64,000 nucleotides of DNA from Streptomyces sp. NBC_00536 (GCF_036346295.1 NZ_CP107819.1:930001-994000), one strand, 5' to 3'; counted from the first letter of the stretch, positions 8,449 through 17,776 are shown. Program-made: numbers and translations. Notes: generated by a model not told the origin, from the sequence alone.

Positions 8449-8576
8449 ACCACGGCGGGTTGAGGAGGAGAGGGACTGCCTGGTCCGGGGGGAACAGGCA
8501 GCCCCCTCCTCCTTTCCGGCGTCCACGTCCACCTCCACGTCCCGAGCGGGCACAAGAGCCGGAGCAGGCAGAGCAG

Positions 8577-10601
8577 ATGGCCATATCCCGAAGCCGCCGC
8601 GGCGGCCCCGCCGACCGTGACGGCACCCGTACCCCCACGGGTACGCGCGCCCGCACCGGTACCCGCACCCGGCCGCCGTTCGCCCTCGCGCTGCCCGCGC
8701 TGCTCGCCGTCGCCTTCCTGTTCCTCCCGCTCCTCGGCATCCTCGTGCGCACCCAGTGGAGCCGACTGGGCACGCACCTCACCACGCCGGGCGTGGTGGA
8801 GGCGCTCAAGCTCTCCCTCTACGTCTCGTTCTGGGCGCTCGGGCTCTCCCTCCTCCTCGGGGTGCCGCTGGCCTGGCTGCTAGCCCGGGTGCGGTTCCCC
8901 GGGAAGCCCGTCGTCCGCTCCCTCGTGCTGCTGCCGATGGTGCTCCCGCCGACCGTGGGCGGTGTCGCCCTGCTGCTCGGCTTCGGGCGGCGCGGACTGC
9001 TCGGCCCCTGGCTGGAGGGCACCTTCGGCATCACCTTCCCCTTCCACACCTCGGGCGCGGTCATCGCCGCGACCTTCGTCGCGATGCCGTTCCTGGTGAT
9101 CAGCCTGGAGGGGGCGCTCGGCGGCCTCAAGCAGAGCTACGAGGAGACCGCCTCCTCCCTCGGGGCCTCGCCGGTCCGGGTGTTCTTCACGGTCACGCTG
9201 CCCATGGTGGCCCCCGGCCTGATCGCCGGAGCCGCGCTGACCTGGGCCCGGGCCCTCGGTGAGTTCGGCGCGACGATCACCTTCGCGGGCAACCTGCCCG
9301 GCACCACCCAAACCCTCCCGCTCCAGGTCTACCTGCTGCTCCAGGACCAGCCCGAGGCGGCCACCTCGCTGTCGCTGCTGCTGCTCGCGATCGCCATGGC
9401 CGTACTGATCGGGCTGCGCGGACGGTGGACCGGAGCCCCGCTCTCCGCCGACCGTACGGAGCCCCCCGGCGCCACCGCCGACACCACCGGCCCGGGCTCC
9501 GCGACCGCTCCCGCACCCGCTCCCGACGGGCCCGGCGCAGCCCCCACCCCCTCGAAGGCCACCGATCCCTGGCCGCTGCACGCCACCGTCACCGGCTTCA
9601 ACGAACTGACCCTGGACGCGGAACCCGGCACCACCATCGCCGTCGTCGGCGAGAACGGCGCCGGCAAGACCACCCTCCTGCGCGCCCTCCTCGGCCTCAC
9701 CCCCCGCGCCCACGCCGCATTGAAGCTGGGCGACCTCGACGTCACCACCCTGCCCCCGCACAAACGCCAGGTCGCCTGGGTCCCCCAGGACGGCGCCCTC
9801 TTCCCCCACCAAACCGCCCTCGCCAACACCGCCTACGGACTGCGCGCCCGCGGAGTTCCACGCACCGAGGCCCGCGCCGAGGCACAGGCCTGGCTCGACC
9901 GGCTCGGCGTCGGCCACCTCGCCCACCGCAAGCCCGCCCAGCTCTCCGGCGGCCAGGCCCAGCGCGTCGCTCTGGCCCGCGCCCTGGCCGCCCGCCCCCG
10001 CCTGCTCCTCCTCGACGAACCCCTCGCCGCCCTCGACCAGACCACCCGCGCGCGGGTGCGGCACACCCTGCGCACCCATCTCGCCGGCTTCGGCGGGGTC
10101 TGCCTGATCGTCACCCACGACCCCGTCGAAGCCGTCTCCCTCGCCGACCGGGTCCTCGTCCTGGCCGACGGCCGCACCCTCCAGGACGCCACCCCCGCCG
10201 AAGTCACCCGCCACCCACGCTCCCCGTGGGTGGCCCGCATGCTCGGCCGCAACGCCTGGGCGGGGACCGCGTCAGCAGAGGGTCTCGCGCTGCCCGGCGG
10301 CGGTCGGCTGGTGGTCGCGGACGCCCTGCCGGACGGCGCCCCGGCGCTCGCGATCATCGCCCCCGAGGCCGTCTCGGTCCACCGGGACCGGCCCGGCGGC
10401 AGCCCCCGCAACGTGTGGCCCGGCACCGTCCGCGAGATCACCGCCGCCGGCAGCAGGCTCCGGATCCTGATCGCCTCGCCCGAGGCCCCCGACCTGGTCG
10501 CCGAGATCACCCCGCAGGCCGCCGCCGAACTGGGCCTCGCCGACGGCGCCCCCGTGTGGACCAGCGTCAAGGCGACCGAGGTCACCCTCGTGGCCCTCTG
10601 A
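8577..10601 (+). CDS. modBC: Fused molybdate permease-ATPase ModBC
   Basis: A 674-residue fusion of permease and ATPase. Residues ~35-280 form the ModB permease with about five membrane helices and the EAA loop (ETASSLGASPVRVFFTVTLP). A Pro/Ala-rich linker follows. Residues ~340-560 are the ModC ATPase with Walker A GENGAGKTT (~358), signature LSGGQ (~456) and Walker B LLLLDEP. The C-terminal ~100 residues look like a TOBE domain (WPGTVREITAAGSRLRI). Two copies would make the complete transporter. ATG 8577 is chosen because the preceding frame is Pro/Arg-rich and GGAG lies upstream. It overlaps the convergent glycosidase gene by 20 bases. Confidence 0.92.
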   Translation: MAISRSRRGGPADRDGTRTPTGTRARTGTRTRPPFALALPALLAVAFLFLPLLGILVRTQWSRLGTHLTTPGVVEALKLSLYVSFWALGLSLLLGVPLAWLLARVRFPGKPVVRSLVLLPMVLPPTVGGVALLLGFGRRGLLGPWLEGTFGITFPFHTSGAVIAATFVAMPFLVISLEGALGGLKQSYEETASSLGASPVRVFFTVTLPMVAPGLIAGAALTWARALGEFGATITFAGNLPGTTQTLPLQVYLLLQDQPEAATSLSLLLLAIAMAVLIGLRGRWTGAPLSADRTEPPGATADTTGPGSATAPAPAPDGPGAAPTPSKATDPWPLHATVTGFNELTLDAEPGTTIAVVGENGAGKTTLLRALLGLTPRAHAALKLGDLDVTTLPPHKRQVAWVPQDGALFPHQTALANTAYGLRARGVPRTEARAEAQAWLDRLGVGHLAHRKPAQLSGGQAQRVALARALAARPRLLLLDEPLAALDQTTRARVRHTLRTHLAGFGGVCLIVTHDPVEAVSLADRVLVLADGRTLQDATPAEVTRHPRSPWVARMLGRNAWAGTASAEGLALPGGGRLVVADALPDGAPALAIIAPEAVSVHRDRPGGSPRNVWPGTVREITAAGSRLRILIASPEAPDLVAEITPQAAAELGLADGAPVWTSVKATEVTLVAL

Positions 10602-13431
10602 TCCCCGCCGCCTGCCCGGCCACGGGCGCGGGAGCCACGACGGCGACGGGCGCGGGCGCGGGCCCCGGACGCGGTTCCACGGAGACCCACTCGTGCTCCC
10701 GTCCCACGCTCCCGCCCCCGCCCGCGGCGCCGTCGGTCCCCACCAGGACCCAGCCGGAGCGTCCCGCCGTCACCGACAGCACGCCCTCGGCCCGGCCCAC
10801 CCCGGTCACGGGTCCGCCGAGGGTCACCACCGCGGCGCCCTTGCCGGTGGCCCGCCGGAACTCTGCGAGCAGCCGCTCCCGCAGCGCGGCCTCCTTCCGG
10901 TCGACGGCTGACGGCCCGGCCCCGTCGTCCTGTACGACGACCAGCGCGCCGGTGGCGGCCTCCCGGCCCGCCGCGGCGATCCCCTCGCGCAGCGCCCGCA
11001 GCCGCTCCAGCCCGCCCCCGTCGAGGGTCCGGTGAGCGCCGTCGAGGCGCAGGAACCGTACGCCCCGGTGCACGGACGACGAGGGCGCGTCGCCGGAGGC
11101 GAGCACCAGCTCGGGGCGTTCGGCGCGGATCTCCTCCCGGGCCCGGCGCAGGTCCGCCGCCGACTGACCGCCGGCCAGCAGCGCGAACCGCCAGGGGCGG
11201 GCCCGTACTTCGGCGGGCGTCGCCGCGAGGGCCGGGTCACGGACCACGGGGACGGGCGGCGCCGCAGCGGCCTGCGGGCCCTGCGCGGTCAGGGTGTCCA
11301 GCACCAGCGTGCCCGGGCGCGGACCGGCGCTCGCCGAGAGCCGGTCTAGGGCGAGCGGGCGCTCGGCCAACGCCGGTACGGGCAGGGTGATCCGGCGCCA
11401 GCCCTTCCAGTCGACTACGGGCCCGCGCAGCACCACCCGCTCACCGTCCCCCTGGCGCAGCCGGGCCTCGACCCGGCCGCCGGAGCCGTCGCCCTCGACC
11501 CAGAGGGCGAGGGACCGTGCCAGGTCCGGCAGCGGTACGGGCCGCGGCGGCTCCGCGGCAGCCGCCGCAGCCCGGAGCGGGGCTGGCCGCGGCTCCCGTC
11601 CGCGCCCGGCGGTGACCGTGAGGCGCAGGCCGGTCCCGGTGTGCCCGGGGGCCGCGCTCGCGCCCGGCCCGCGCCACCGCTCCGCGTCGCTCAGGTCCGC
11701 CAGGCCCTCCTCCACCAGGCCGACCCCCACGGCGAGTTCGGTGGTCACGGCCGCGGCACCGGGCGGTGCGACCGTGGCCCGGATCCGCCCCGTGGCCCGC
11801 GGCACGAGCGCGGTCATCGTGAAGCCGCCGCGCCCGTCCTCGCCGACCCGCCAGCGCGTACGGTCGTACTCCCACCGCACGTCACGGCCCTCGACCGGGG
11901 CGGCCCGGCCCTGTGCGTCGAGACCGGTGAGCCCGAAGGCGCCCTTCTCGGCGGGGTCCGCGAGGCCGAGCCGGCGTGTGCTCGGCCGGATGCCGGTGAG
12001 CGGGCCGAGCACGTCCAGGTGGAGCGCTCCCCCGGCTTCCGCGCGGCGCGCGCGCACGGACGCGCTCCCGGGGCGCACTCCGTGGAAGACCCCGCCGGAA
12101 TCCACCCGGCCGGATCCGCCCGGGTCCACCGACCACTGGGGGCCGTCCGCGGCGGAGCCGGGAGCCACCGGGCCGAGGGTGGCGTCGTAGCCGGTGGCGG
12201 TGAGAGCACGGGTCAGGCCCGGGAAGACCCCGGTGGCGCCGCCTAGTGCTTCGACGCGGTAACCGACGGCACGGCCGGAGCCGGTGGGGACGGTGAGCAC
12301 CAGCCCGTTGGCGACCTTGCGCGGGCTCCCGTCGGACGGGGAGTTCTCCAGGTCGAGGGCGGTGGTCCCGCTGCGTCCGGCGAGCAGGGTGGTGGAACCG
12401 CCGCCGTCGAGGTTGAGGGCGTCGTGCGCCCCGAGGCCGTGCATCAGCCGCCCGAGCCCGGTGAGGGTGAGGCCTCCGCTGTCGCGCCGGCGGCCGTCGA
12501 CGGTGACGACGCGGAGCGCGCGGCCGTCCCGGGAGAGGCCCACCGCGGTGCGCGGGGCCGCGGTGTCGTTCGGTTCGCCCTCGTGGTCCTGCGGTACTCC
12601 GGCCACCACCAGGGCCGCGCGCCCGCCGAGGGCGGACACCAGGGGCGCACCGCCGTCGCCGCCCCGGAGCCGCGCCGAGAGGGACACCGGGTCCCCCGAG
12701 CGCAGGGCCGCGACCCGGGCCGCCGCCCGGCCCCGGCCGACCAGCACGGTGACGCCGGGTGCGGGCGGTGTGCCACGCGCGGGCGAACGTACCGCCGTGA
12801 CCCGCCCGTCCCGTACGTCGGCTTCGGCGGCCGGGCCCGGTCCGGGGGCCGGGAGGGGGCCCCAGGTCCAGTCGGCGGTGTAGGCGAAGTACCCCTCGGC
12901 GGGCGGCCGGGCGGTGTTGTACCCGGCGAGCGGGCGGGGACCGCCGGGCAGGGTGACGCTGCCGTCGAGCCCGAGGGTCAGTACCCGGCCCGCGCCGTCG
13001 GCGCCGAAGCCGACGGCGGCTCCCGCGCCCGGGGCGGGAGCGTGCAGCAGGCGGCCGCCGCGGACGCCGGGCCCGAGGGGGGCGCCCGTGGCCCCGATGT
13101 CGAAGAAGTCCCCGTTGACGGCCGCGGCCACCCGGCGGCCCGGGCCCGCGGGGTGGCGGGCCGCGGCGTCGGCGACGGTCGCCGGGCCGTCCCCGCCCAG
13201 GTACTCGGCCCGTACGCCGGGGGCGCCCAGGTCGACGGCGAGTTCGTCGACGCGCAGCCAGCGGTCGCGCTCCAGGCGGTCGTAGGACTCGAGCCGGATG
13301 CCGGGGGCGAGCGGGCGACTGGTCCGGGCGGTCTCGGTGCCGTCATCGGCATCGGCGGCCGCGGTGGGGGCGGGGCCCAGCAGAACGGCCGTGGCGAGAA
13401 GGAGCGTCAGCAGCGGGCGGTGTGTGGACAC
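10582..13431 (-). CDS. Secreted phosphodiester glycosidase with degenerate C-terminal phosphoesterase-like region
   Basis: A 949-residue exported protein: signal peptide at 1-25, then a phosphodiester glycosidase (NAGPA-like) domain to ~385 with NGDFF at 106-110 and NLDGGGS at 340-346, motifs of the family that removes GlcNAc from phosphodiesters. The middle (~390-720) holds Ig-like or lectin-like beta regions. The end (~750-920) resembles a metallophosphoesterase fold (FALLAGGQSAADL, LVLASGDAPS) but its metal ligands look lost. The start is GTG with a weak ribosome-binding site. The substrate is unknown; wall teichoic or capsule-like phosphodiesters are possible. Confidence 0.8.
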   Translation of the reverse strand: MSTHRPLLTLLLATAVLLGPAPTAAADADDGTETARTSRPLAPGIRLESYDRLERDRWLRVDELAVDLGAPGVRAEYLGGDGPATVADAAARHPAGPGRRVAAAVNGDFFDIGATGAPLGPGVRGGRLLHAPAPGAGAAVGFGADGAGRVLTLGLDGSVTLPGGPRPLAGYNTARPPAEGYFAYTADWTWGPLPAPGPGPAAEADVRDGRVTAVRSPARGTPPAPGVTVLVGRGRAAARVAALRSGDPVSLSARLRGGDGGAPLVSALGGRAALVVAGVPQDHEGEPNDTAAPRTAVGLSRDGRALRVVTVDGRRRDSGGLTLTGLGRLMHGLGAHDALNLDGGGSTTLLAGRSGTTALDLENSPSDGSPRKVANGLVLTVPTGSGRAVGYRVEALGGATGVFPGLTRALTATGYDATLGPVAPGSAADGPQWSVDPGGSGRVDSGGVFHGVRPGSASVRARRAEAGGALHLDVLGPLTGIRPSTRRLGLADPAEKGAFGLTGLDAQGRAAPVEGRDVRWEYDRTRWRVGEDGRGGFTMTALVPRATGRIRATVAPPGAAAVTTELAVGVGLVEEGLADLSDAERWRGPGASAAPGHTGTGLRLTVTAGRGREPRPAPLRAAAAAAEPPRPVPLPDLARSLALWVEGDGSGGRVEARLRQGDGERVVLRGPVVDWKGWRRITLPVPALAERPLALDRLSASAGPRPGTLVLDTLTAQGPQAAAAPPVPVVRDPALAATPAEVRARPWRFALLAGGQSAADLRRAREEIRAERPELVLASGDAPSSSVHRGVRFLRLDGAHRTLDGGGLERLRALREGIAAAGREAATGALVVVQDDGAGPSAVDRKEAALRERLLAEFRRATGKGAAVVTLGGPVTGVGRAEGVLSVTAGRSGWVLVGTDGAAGGGGSVGREHEWVSVEPRPGPAPAPVAVVAPAPVAGQAAGIRGPRG

Positions 13432-13576
13432 CTTGGCAGGATGAGCCGGTCAACGGGGAAACAAGCAGATAAAACCACCGCTACTCGGCCGGTTCAGCCA
13501 TTCGCCGTCCCCAGTCCGTCACCTGCCGTCGAAACCCTTGGACAGGAGTCGATCTCTGGCATATGTTCGCGCAGGT

Positions 13577-13598
13577 CCCGCCCTCGGCGGGTTTCTTT
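13577..13598 (+). terminator. Intrinsic terminator-like hairpin with T-run in the leader of a DUF4328 gene
   Basis: CCCGCC (13577-13582) pairs with GGCGGG (13586-13591) around CTC, followed at once by TTTCTTT. It reads as a rho-independent terminator on the plus strand, yet the upstream gene runs on the minus strand, so the only plus-strand RNA it could end is the leader of the DUF4328 gene starting at 13635. This suggests attenuation or a short leader RNA. Confidence 0.6.
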
Positions 13599-13611
13599 AT
13601 ATGCATCACAT

Positions 13612-13637
13612 GTACCCGTGGGGGGTCCTTCTTCATG
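13612..13637 (+). repeat. Leader repeat copy 1 before the first DUF4328 gene
   Basis: The block GTACCCGTGGGGGGTC, then a pyrimidine tract and CTTCATG, recurs almost unchanged at 14292-14318 before the second DUF4328 gene. The match includes the start codon and the region where the ribosome-binding site should be, so the leader was copied with the gene. Confidence 0.85.
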
Positions 13638-14270
13638 TCCTACGACGCCACCAGTCCGCCCGTACCCGCACCCGTCTCCTGGGCCCTGCGCTCGCCGAGC
13701 GGCCTGGCCACCGCTCTCACGGTCCTGCTCGCCGTGGCGGGCGCGGTCGACCTCGCGGCAGGCCTGATCGGCTTCGGCACGGAGGACGGCGCGGGGGCCG
13801 GTTTCGGCGCCGATGACCCGCTGACCCGGGAAACGCTGCTGCTCGGCTCCGTCGCACTCGTCCAGCTCGCGCTCCTGGTGGCCACCGGAGTCGTCTTCAT
13901 CATCTGGTTCCACCGGGTGCGGGTGAACGGCGGGGCGTTCCGGCCCGACCTCTTCAGCCAGGGGCCCGGGTGGGCCATCGGGGCCTGGTTCGTGCCGTTC
14001 CTGAATCTCGTCCGCCCGTTCCGGATCGCCAAGGAGATCTGGGCGGCCAGCGTCCAGGCCGGGCCCGACGGCTCCGCCCGCGCCCTCTCCGTCACGCCCA
14101 TCACCCTGTGGTGGATGACCTTCGTGGGCTCGAACCTGGTCAGCCGCGGCAGCGCGTCCGCGGGCGACCTGCTGTCGGCCGTTTCCGCCGTGTTCGCCGT
14201 CCTCTTCGTCCGCAAGCTGACGGCGCTGCAGGTCACGAAGGCGACGCAGGGACCGTACGCCGCGTCCTGA
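13635..14270 (+). CDS. DUF4328 family membrane protein (copy A)
   Basis: A 211-residue membrane protein with about four helices: one near 20-40, one near 78-98 leading into IIWFHRVRVN, one near 120-140 (WAIGAWFVPFLNLVRPF) and one at the end. The motifs WFHRVRVN, PFRIAKEIW and the closing LTALQVTKATQGP define DUF4328. Function is unknown. It is followed by a paralogue 45 bases after its stop, with the same leader block, so the pair arose by tandem duplication. The family is common in Streptomyces, often in multiple copies. Confidence 0.85.
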   Translation: MSYDATSPPVPAPVSWALRSPSGLATALTVLLAVAGAVDLAAGLIGFGTEDGAGAGFGADDPLTRETLLLGSVALVQLALLVATGVVFIIWFHRVRVNGGAFRPDLFSQGPGWAIGAWFVPFLNLVRPFRIAKEIWAASVQAGPDGSARALSVTPITLWWMTFVGSNLVSRGSASAGDLLSAVSAVFAVLFVRKLTALQVTKATQGPYAAS

Positions 14271-14291
14271 GCCCGGCCTTCATCGTCATCC

Positions 14292-14318
14292 GTACCCGTG
14301 GGGGGTCTTTTCTTCATG
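14292..14318 (+). repeat. Leader repeat copy 2 before the second DUF4328 gene
   Basis: Same block as at 13612-13637, one base longer in the pyrimidine tract. The terminator-like hairpin found before copy 1 is absent here. Confidence 0.85.
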
Positions 14319-15038
14319 TCATCCGTCAATCCAACCGCGCCGCCCGAGTCGTCCGAGTCATCCGCGCCGTCCGCTTCTCCTTCCGGCCCGCCCGCGGGCC
14401 TGGCGACCGCGCTGACCGTGCTCCTCGCACTGGCCACGCTGGCCGGTCTGGCCGGCCTCTTCGCCGACTACCGGGCCTACGAGGCGGTCAGCGCCTTCAT
14501 CGACGGCGGTGCGACGCAGGCGACGCTGGAGGGGTTCGCCTCCGCCGACCGGCTCGGCAGCGTGACGGCGAGCGCCCAGGCGTTCGTGGAACTGCCCACC
14601 GCCGTCGTCTTCCTCGTCTGGTTCCACCGGGTCCGGGTCAACGCCGCGGTGTTCGCCCCCGACGGCTTCGCCCGGGGCACCCGCTGGGCGGTGGGCTGCT
14701 GGTTCATCCCGATCGGTCAGCTGTGGCTGCCGTTCAAAACGGCCACGGAGATCTGGGGAGCCAGTGCGCAGGCGGCGCCCGACGGTTCGTGGCGGCGCGT
14801 CTCCTACGGCCCCGTCCTGGCCTGGTGGGCCACCTGGACCGGCTCCAAGCTCCTCTCCTTCGCCGCGAACCGGCTCGCCGGGTCCGACTCGGTGACCGGC
14901 CTGCGCACCTCCGCGACGGTCTCGCTCACCGCCGACCTGCTGTTCCTCGCCTCGGGCGTGCTGGCCGTCCGGTTCGTCCGGACACTGACCGCGATGCAGC
15001 ACGCGAAGGCCACGCAGGGGCCGAACGCCCTGGTCTGA
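14316..15038 (+). CDS. DUF4328 family membrane protein (copy B)
   Basis: A 240-residue paralogue of the preceding gene. It shares VVFLVWFHRVRVNAAVF, WAVGCWFIPIGQLWLPFKTATEIWGAS and the ending LTAMQHAKATQGP, with a longer Ser/Pro-rich N-terminus. The two proteins have clearly diverged, so the duplication is not recent, yet the leader DNA is nearly identical, which implies selection on the leader. It converges with the SpoIIE phosphatase, leaving only seven bases between stops. Confidence 0.85.
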   Translation: MSSVNPTAPPESSESSAPSASPSGPPAGLATALTVLLALATLAGLAGLFADYRAYEAVSAFIDGGATQATLEGFASADRLGSVTASAQAFVELPTAVVFLVWFHRVRVNAAVFAPDGFARGTRWAVGCWFIPIGQLWLPFKTATEIWGASAQAAPDGSWRRVSYGPVLAWWATWTGSKLLSFAANRLAGSDSVTGLRTSATVSLTADLLFLASGVLAVRFVRTLTAMQHAKATQGPNALV

Positions 15039-15045
15039 CCGCCGC

Positions 15046-17172
15046 TCACACAGGCGCGTCGGGGGCCGGGGCGGCGGGGGTCGGGTCGGCGGGAGCCGTG
15101 ACGGCGGCGGAGACGGAAACGACGGGCAGGGCGAATTCGCACCAGACGCATTTGCCCGCGCCCTTCGGCTCGACCCCCCACTCGTCGGCCAGCCGGTCCA
15201 CGAGCATCAGCCCGCGGCCCGACACCGCCCAGTCGCCCGCCTCGCGGCGCCGGGGCAGGGCGCTGGAGGAGTCCTCGACCTCGATCCTGATCCGGCCCTC
15301 GACCGTGAGCCGCAGGTTCACCTGGCCGCCCCCGTCGGTGTGCACCAGGGCATTGGTCATCAGCTCGTCGGCGGCCAGCTCGATCTCGTCCGCCAGGTCC
15401 CGGGCACCCCAGGCCGCCACGGCGGCCCTGATCAGGTGCCGGGCCAGCGTCGGGCCCTCCGCGTCCCCCGGCTCCAGCCGCTGCCGCAGCGGACCGCCGC
15501 CGCGCGGGGCGGGGGTGCCCCGGCGGCGCAGCAGGAGCAGGGCCATGTCGTCGCCCGTACCGGAGTCACCGACCAGATCGCACAGCGTGTCGGCCAGTTC
15601 CTCCACCTCGACCGGGCCGCCGCGCACCGCTTCCATGAACTCCCGCATCCCGCTGTCCGTGTCCGCTCCCGGCCGCTCGATCAGCCCGTCCGTGAAGAGC
15701 AGCAGAGTGTCCCCGGGATGCAGCTCCATCGTGGTGACCGGGTACCCGGAGCCCGCCCCGGACCGGTCGCGCGGCGGCAGGCCCAGCGGCAGGCCGCCGG
15801 CCGCGGACACCCGGTGGCAGCTGCCGTCCCCGCGCCGCACGACCGGGTCGAGGTGCCCGGCCCGGACGATCTGCAGCATGCCGCTGTTCAGGTCGATCTC
15901 CGCGTACGTACAGGTCGCGAAGCGTTCCGTCTCCAGCTCGCGCAGGAACGTGGAGGCCCGCGCCATCGCGGTGCCCGGGGTGTGTCCTTCCGCGATGTAC
16001 GCGCGCAGGACGATCCGCAGCTGCCCCATGACCGCGGCCGCGTCCGTGTCGTGTCCCTCGACGTCGCCGATCATCACGCCGACCCGGCCCTCGCCGAGCG
16101 GGATCACGTCGTACCAGTCCCCGCCGATGTCCCGTCCCATCCGGGCCGCCCGGTAGCGCACGGCGATCAGCGCGCCCGGCACCTCGGGGATGCTGCGGGG
16201 CAGCATGGCCCGCTGGAGGCCCTCGGCGAGGTCGTGTTCCTGTTCGAAGAGGATGGCCCGCTGGAGGCTCTGCGCGATGCCGCTGCCGAGGGCGACCAGC
16301 AGGTTGCTCTCCTCGGCGGTGAAATCGCCCTCCCGCGCGTACAGCAGCCCGATCGTGCCGATCGGGCGGCCCTGGGCGATCAGCGGGAGGTAGACCCCGC
16401 TGCGCACGGAGAGCGGCTCGATGTACCGCCAGAGCAGCGGGTAGCGGCGCTGGAACTCGTCGCGGGAGGTGACGTACACCGGTTGCAGCGTGCGTACGGC
16501 CTCGCTCATCGGGAGGTCGGCGTCGAGCCGCGTGTATTCGATCTCGGGGACGTACGTGCCCAGCTGCCCCTCCGCCACCAGGTGGACCCGGCCCCCGTCC
16601 ACCACCCCGAGCATCACGCTGACCGCGCCCAGGTGACCGAGCGCGGCGGGGTCCTTGAGGATGTCGGTGACGTCGTTGACGGTGCGGGCGTGGGCCAGGA
16701 TGGCGGTGGTCCGTTCCACCACCCCCGTCAGCCGCCGACTCCCCTCGTCCCGCTCGCTCCGGGCCCCGGGCTCGCCGGGATCGAGGTCCGCGTCCCGGAC
16801 GATCCCGATGATCCGGTACGGGCGCCCCGTGGGGTCGCGCAGGATGTGGCCCTGGATGTGGGTCCAGCTGAAGGAGCCGTCACGGCGGCGGATCCGGAAG
16901 TAGGCGCCGTAGTGGCTGCGCCCGTCCTTGAGCGCCTGGGCGACCCGCGCGTCCAGCCGGGCCTCCTCACCGGGCGGGATCCGAACGCGGAGCCCGCCGG
17001 GGGTCCCTTCGAACTCCTCCGGGCGCAGTTCGAAGACCTTGAGAGCGGTCGGGTCCAGATGCATCTGCCCGCTGTCGAGGTCCCAGTCGAAGGTGCCCAT
17101 CCGGTTGAGCGCGAGGCTCAGGTCCGGGCGGGCAGGCCAGTCGACCGCGAGGGATTCGTCCCTTTCGGCCAT
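15046..17172 (-). CDS. PAS-GAF-SpoIIE (PP2C) phosphatase with C-terminal HATPase domain
   Basis: A 708-residue cytoplasmic signalling protein. A PAS domain lies at ~18-125 (DWDLDSGQMHLDPTALKVF, then RRDGSFSWTHIQGHILRDPTGRPYRIIGIVRD), a GAF domain at ~150-310, and a SpoIIE/PP2C phosphatase at ~335-550 with metal-binding segments MGRDIGGDWYDV and GDVEGHD. The last ~130 residues are a GHKL anti-sigma-like ATPase with N-box ELAADELMTNALVHT. Such proteins dephosphorylate anti-anti-sigma factors and can also bind sigma factors, linking a sensed signal to alternative sigma activity. The partner is not in the immediate neighbourhood. Confidence 0.92.
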   Translation of the reverse strand: MAERDESLAVDWPARPDLSLALNRMGTFDWDLDSGQMHLDPTALKVFELRPEEFEGTPGGLRVRIPPGEEARLDARVAQALKDGRSHYGAYFRIRRRDGSFSWTHIQGHILRDPTGRPYRIIGIVRDADLDPGEPGARSERDEGSRRLTGVVERTTAILAHARTVNDVTDILKDPAALGHLGAVSVMLGVVDGGRVHLVAEGQLGTYVPEIEYTRLDADLPMSEAVRTLQPVYVTSRDEFQRRYPLLWRYIEPLSVRSGVYLPLIAQGRPIGTIGLLYAREGDFTAEESNLLVALGSGIAQSLQRAILFEQEHDLAEGLQRAMLPRSIPEVPGALIAVRYRAARMGRDIGGDWYDVIPLGEGRVGVMIGDVEGHDTDAAAVMGQLRIVLRAYIAEGHTPGTAMARASTFLRELETERFATCTYAEIDLNSGMLQIVRAGHLDPVVRRGDGSCHRVSAAGGLPLGLPPRDRSGAGSGYPVTTMELHPGDTLLLFTDGLIERPGADTDSGMREFMEAVRGGPVEVEELADTLCDLVGDSGTGDDMALLLLRRRGTPAPRGGGPLRQRLEPGDAEGPTLARHLIRAAVAAWGARDLADEIELAADELMTNALVHTDGGGQVNLRLTVEGRIRIEVEDSSSALPRRREAGDWAVSGRGLMLVDRLADEWGVEPKGAGKCVWCEFALPVVSVSAAVTAPADPTPAAPAPDAPV

Positions 17173-17249
17173 GCAGCCAGGGTCTCACCCATCGGCCCGG
17201 CGCGCGGCGGCAAGGACCGCCGCGCACCGGGCCGGTCACCCAGCGTGAC

Positions 17250-17609
17250 TCAGCAGTTCCCGCCGTTCACGGCGTCGATGCGGCCGCCGAAGTCGCCGAG
17301 GTAACTGCGCCGCCAGTCACCACTGCGGACCTGGCGGGTCGCCTTCGGCTGCCAGTCGATGAAACAGGCGTCCACATTGGCCACGAAGGAGCCCACGTGG
17401 TCGTGGAACTGCGGGGGCATGTCCCGGTACCCGCTGCGCGGCGACCACTCCCAGCTCTGCCCGCCGTAGTCCGCGGCCGTGTAGAAGCAGACCGACCCGG
17501 AGGGGCACGGAGCCGCCGCGGCGGGCGCGGCGGCCGCCGAGGTCGGGGAGAGCAGGGGCAGGGCGGCGAGGGCGAGCGCGGCGCAGGCGCGCGTCAGACT
17601 GGTGATCAT
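17250..17609 (-). CDS. Secreted peptidase-inhibitor I36-type protein
   Basis: A 119-residue exported protein with a signal peptide cleaved after the Ala-rich run near residue 28. The mature part CPSGSVCFYTAADYGGQSWEW and the cysteines at the end fit the peptidase inhibitor I36 / beta-gamma-crystallin-like family common in Streptomyces. Four cysteines could form two disulfides. It may inhibit extracellular metalloproteases; this is by family only. Confidence 0.8.
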   Translation of the reverse strand: MITSLTRACAALALAALPLLSPTSAAAAPAAAAPCPSGSVCFYTAADYGGQSWEWSPRSGYRDMPPQFHDHVGSFVANVDACFIDWQPKATRQVRSGDWRRSYLGDFGGRIDAVNGGNC

Positions 17610-17740
17610 GCCAAGGGTTCTAGCGGAACCGTCCGCTCCACAGCGAGCCGCGACCCCACGGACTCACCCTCGCGGGTGCCCGCGTTCACCGGAGAAACGA
17701 CTCGGCGGCGGCCCCGAGTTGACGGCGCCCGGCAGACGAC

Positions 17741-17776
17741 CCGGCAGACGGCGCCCGGCTCCGCCGGGTCTGCCGG
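17741..17776 (-). terminator. GC hairpin downstream of the secreted peptidase gene
   Basis: CCGGCAGAC at 17741-17749 pairs with GTCTGCCGG at 17768-17776, within 60 bases after the stop (minus strand) of the 17796-19388 gene. Further CCGGCAGACG copies nearby allow alternative pairings. There is no T-run. Confidence 0.45.
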
